Shown here in pieces: positions 62,485 through 64,000 of a stretch of DNA of 64,000 bases. The translations under genes and the position numbers were made by a program. The number at the start of each line of letters is the position of its first letter. Position 1 is the first letter of the stretch. This stretch comes from Acipenser ruthenus (lineage: Eukaryota; Chordata; Actinopteri; Acipenseriformes; Acipenseridae): positions 20,461,936 to 20,525,935 of the forward strand of contig NC_081211.1 in NCBI RefSeq assembly GCF_902713425.1, in the 5' to 3' direction. The notes beneath the pieces were generated by a model. The model ran no database searches. It had not been told where the DNA came from and saw only the letters and a program-made list of their open reading frames with translations.

Positions 62485-63593
62485 TTGCAGATAAAGCAAC
62501 CTAACAACGACTGGCCGTTATCAAAGACCCAGAACTCTGCATTAAAAGGGTACGCTTTTAATTCATTCATTTGCTGCGTTAATTGTCTATTGTTTATCGT
62601 ACCTTGCGTTACTTTATGATAACCTACGTGTGGTGAATGTATTGATTTCATCTTTCACAGCTACAGCTCGATGAATATGGACGGAACTCTTATCCGGAAA
62701 GCGATTCAGAGAGAATCCGAACATTTTGTGGCTGGTGGTCAGTACTGGACTTGGGGAACCCACATGCGGGGTACGTGAAATACGTCAGTCCTTCAGCCTT
62801 TCGTCATTCGCTGGATACACTTCATGTCCAAAGCAAAAACCTCCATTCTGTAAATATTTACGTGAGTGTATCAATTCTATTTTCTATCTTCCCTCCATAA
62901 TCAAGCACACACATACGCTACATAGGCCTGCACAACAGGCTTTACACTGCCTACAACCACGCATGCCATTTAATTAATACCAGCTTCCACCAGCACTCTT
63001 CAGTTTTGGCCTACATAATACATTATAGTCATAATGGAGGTTCAGTGTTTTTAATAGTTGGATATATTGAAGTGCCAGTACACACTGTTAGTTGGTATCT
63101 GCACTGAGTAGCTGTTCTGTTTTATTTTGTACTTTGAGTTCGCTTGGTGAAAAACTCTTACCTTTGGTGCAATGGAGGCCTAAAGTGTTACATAGAGCTC
63201 TTGCATAAGAGCACCAGGTTTAGTTCAGTACAGTAAATAAATACACTACATTAAATAACTACGCATTACAATCATTATTATTATTATTATTTAAAAAAAA
63301 AAAAAAAAACACTTTGCTTTCCAACAGATTATATGATGCCCTCCCCAGCCATCGGGCTGACCGATCTGGCTTGGACTCCTAGATATGGGCCCCAGTATCA
63401 GCTTCACCCAGCCCCTGATTATCAGCACAACGTATACATCCCTGGCACACCGACATTACAGACCACCAGCAAGCCAATGCAGCTCAACGACTTAGACGTT
63501 AAGAATTCCTTCTCCACCTTTGGGAAGAAAAAGAAGTTCACATCAAATTATGACCCCAAAGAAGATGGGATCATAAACAATGACCTGTTTTAA
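57379..63593 (+). CDS. Clustered-type protocadherin, one variable exon plus three constant exons
   Basis: A single-pass neuronal adhesion protein; clustered protocadherins give cells surface identity through homophilic binding. Exons: 57379-59886 (2508 nt), 62491-62549 (59 nt), 62661-62770 (110 nt), 63328-63593 (266 nt); 2943 nt, 980 residues, all in frame. Signal peptide about 1-31 (cleavage before QIRYSIPEE). Six extracellular cadherin repeats, with the linker motif DxNDNxP at residues 127, 236, 344, 449 and 559 and none after EC6, as usual. Transmembrane helix about 692-717. The cytoplasmic part of exon 1 has the typical YCYKVCLTPESAKSDFMFLK. Exon 2 (IKQPNNDWPLSKTQN) and its 59-nt length match the first constant exon of alpha and gamma clusters. 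The last exon reads PRYGPQYQLHPAPDYQHNVY ... FSTFGKKKK ... NNDLF. It lies next to zmat2 as PCDHA does in human. I cannot place it firmly in alpha, gamma or one of the extra non-mammalian subfamilies. Confidence 0.93.
59896..59967. repeat. (TA)n microsatellite just after the variable-exon donor
   Basis: It starts about ten bases after the splice donor at 59887. It is the reason the exon 1 open frame appears to run on to 60084. Confidence 0.95.
60115..60562. mobile_element. Probable MITE with repeated GGTTCTATA words
   Basis: The words GGTTCTAT and ATATAGAACC and close variants recur at about 60193, 60268, 60345, 60410, 60452 and 60523 in both orientations. The segment ends with ctgagagtgt, whose reverse complement acactctcag is a common terminus of fish MITEs with such GGTTCT repeats. 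The left end is not clear. Confidence 0.45.
60913..60928 (+). promoter_or_regulatory. CTCF-like motif, forward
   Basis: CCGCTAGATGGCAGCA agrees with the CTCF core CCASYAGRKGGCRSTR at 14 of 16 positions, including the whole AGRKGGC centre. It lies in the intron between the variable exon and the first constant exon. Confidence 0.5.
61203..61263. repeat. (TA)n microsatellite
   Basis: About 30 TA units in the same intron. Confidence 0.95.
62069..62084 (+). promoter_or_regulatory. CTCF-like motif, forward
   Basis: ACAGTAGAGGGCAGTC agrees with the CTCF core at 14 of 16 positions, with an intact AGAGGGCAG centre. It lies about 400 bases before the first constant exon, in the same orientation as the motif at 60913. 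Confidence 0.5.
62305..62348. repeat. (TATC)n microsatellite
   Basis: About 11 tetranucleotide units. Confidence 0.95.
62419..62484. repeat. (TTA)n microsatellite abutting the first constant-exon acceptor
   Basis: About 22 TTA units ending a few bases before ttttgcag at 62483-62490. The repeat supplies most of the sequence where a branch point and pyrimidine tract would be. Confidence 0.95.
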
Positions 63594-63888
63594 CAAATGA
63601 TGTAGCTTATTTTGAAAGGCTGTTTTTTTAATGCACAAATGTAACAAAACTGTACAGAGTTGCTCGTCGATGACGCAGTTTACAATCAAAGCACTATGGT
63701 GTATTATAATCATGTGATGTCATTTTTACTCGAGAAGCAGCACGTCTGGAAACAGTACTTTAAAATAGCTGTGTTTGAGTTTCTCTAGTGTTTTGCACAT
63801 ATTGATGCACAGGCAAAGACTGAGAAGATCTGCAAATATGGTACTATGGGAAATGCACTAAAACTGGCCTAATTTATGGTGTCAATCT

Positions 63889-63943
<55 letters not shown>

Positions 63944-64000
63944 GACAGTGGTACTGTTGTATTGACATCCTCATCCTCATAAATGTTAATTCTGATTAAA
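63594..64000 (+). other. Protocadherin 3-prime UTR, first part
   Basis: Non-coding sequence after the TAA. It includes an (AAT)n tract at about 63891-63943. No AATAAA signal precedes the window end apart from chance forms, so the UTR probably runs on. Confidence 0.5.

Overview
The window is vertebrate nuclear DNA, most likely from a ray-finned fish. It holds six multi-exon genes with GT-AG introns, one elongator tRNA-Met, a diverged tRNA-Val, fish-type tRNA-derived SINEs, many small TIR transposons and abundant (TA)n, (ATT)n and (TATC)n microsatellites. The SINE whose tail reads gtcgccctggataagggcg, together with the low gene compaction, makes me favour a non-teleost such as a sturgeon or paddlefish. 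That species guess rests on memory only.

Layout. 1-3.2 kb: a candidate polyadenylation site of an unseen upstream gene, a Tc1 relic, a 120-bp tandem duplication and a small tRNA group. 3.55-8.3 kb: wdr55 (+, 9 coding exons, 405 codons). 8.3-17.4 kb: gene-poor. 17.5-27.2 kb: ugdh (+, 11 coding exons, 495 codons) with a CRE-like promoter motif. 29.8-36.3 kb: hars (+, 13 coding exons, about 506 codons); ACG stands where the cytosolic start ATG is expected. 36.3-38.4 kb: repeats, including a possible solo LTR. 38.4-42.1 kb: dnd1 (-, 4 coding exons, 396 codons). 44.8-51.5 kb: zmat2 (+, 6 exons, 198 codons). 52.1-55.3 kb: a tandem array of about 0.9-kb units with a DNA transposon nested in one unit. 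57.4-63.6 kb: a clustered-type protocadherin (+) with one large variable-type exon and three constant exons of its own.

The wdr55/dnd1/hars/zmat2/protocadherin set matches human 5q31 (IK-WDR55-DND1-HARS1-HARS2-ZMAT2-PCDHA). This window is therefore the 5-prime border of the clustered protocadherin locus. It differs from human in three ways: ugdh (human 4p14) sits between wdr55 and hars; there is one hars gene here on the plus strand instead of the HARS1/HARS2 pair; and hars and dnd1 are convergent.

The genes are housekeeping or developmental and do not form one pathway: ribosome biogenesis (wdr55), UDP-glucuronate synthesis (ugdh), tRNA-His charging (hars), germ-cell RNA control (dnd1), splicing (zmat2) and neuronal adhesion (pcdh). 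Points most worth a second look: the hars start codon; the single-variable-exon protocadherin whose constant tail mixes alpha-like and gamma-like motifs; same-orientation CTCF-like motifs around it; and the repeat array just upstream. All splice sites were assigned by eye from GT/AG signals, reading frame and recalled family sequences; no alignment was run.
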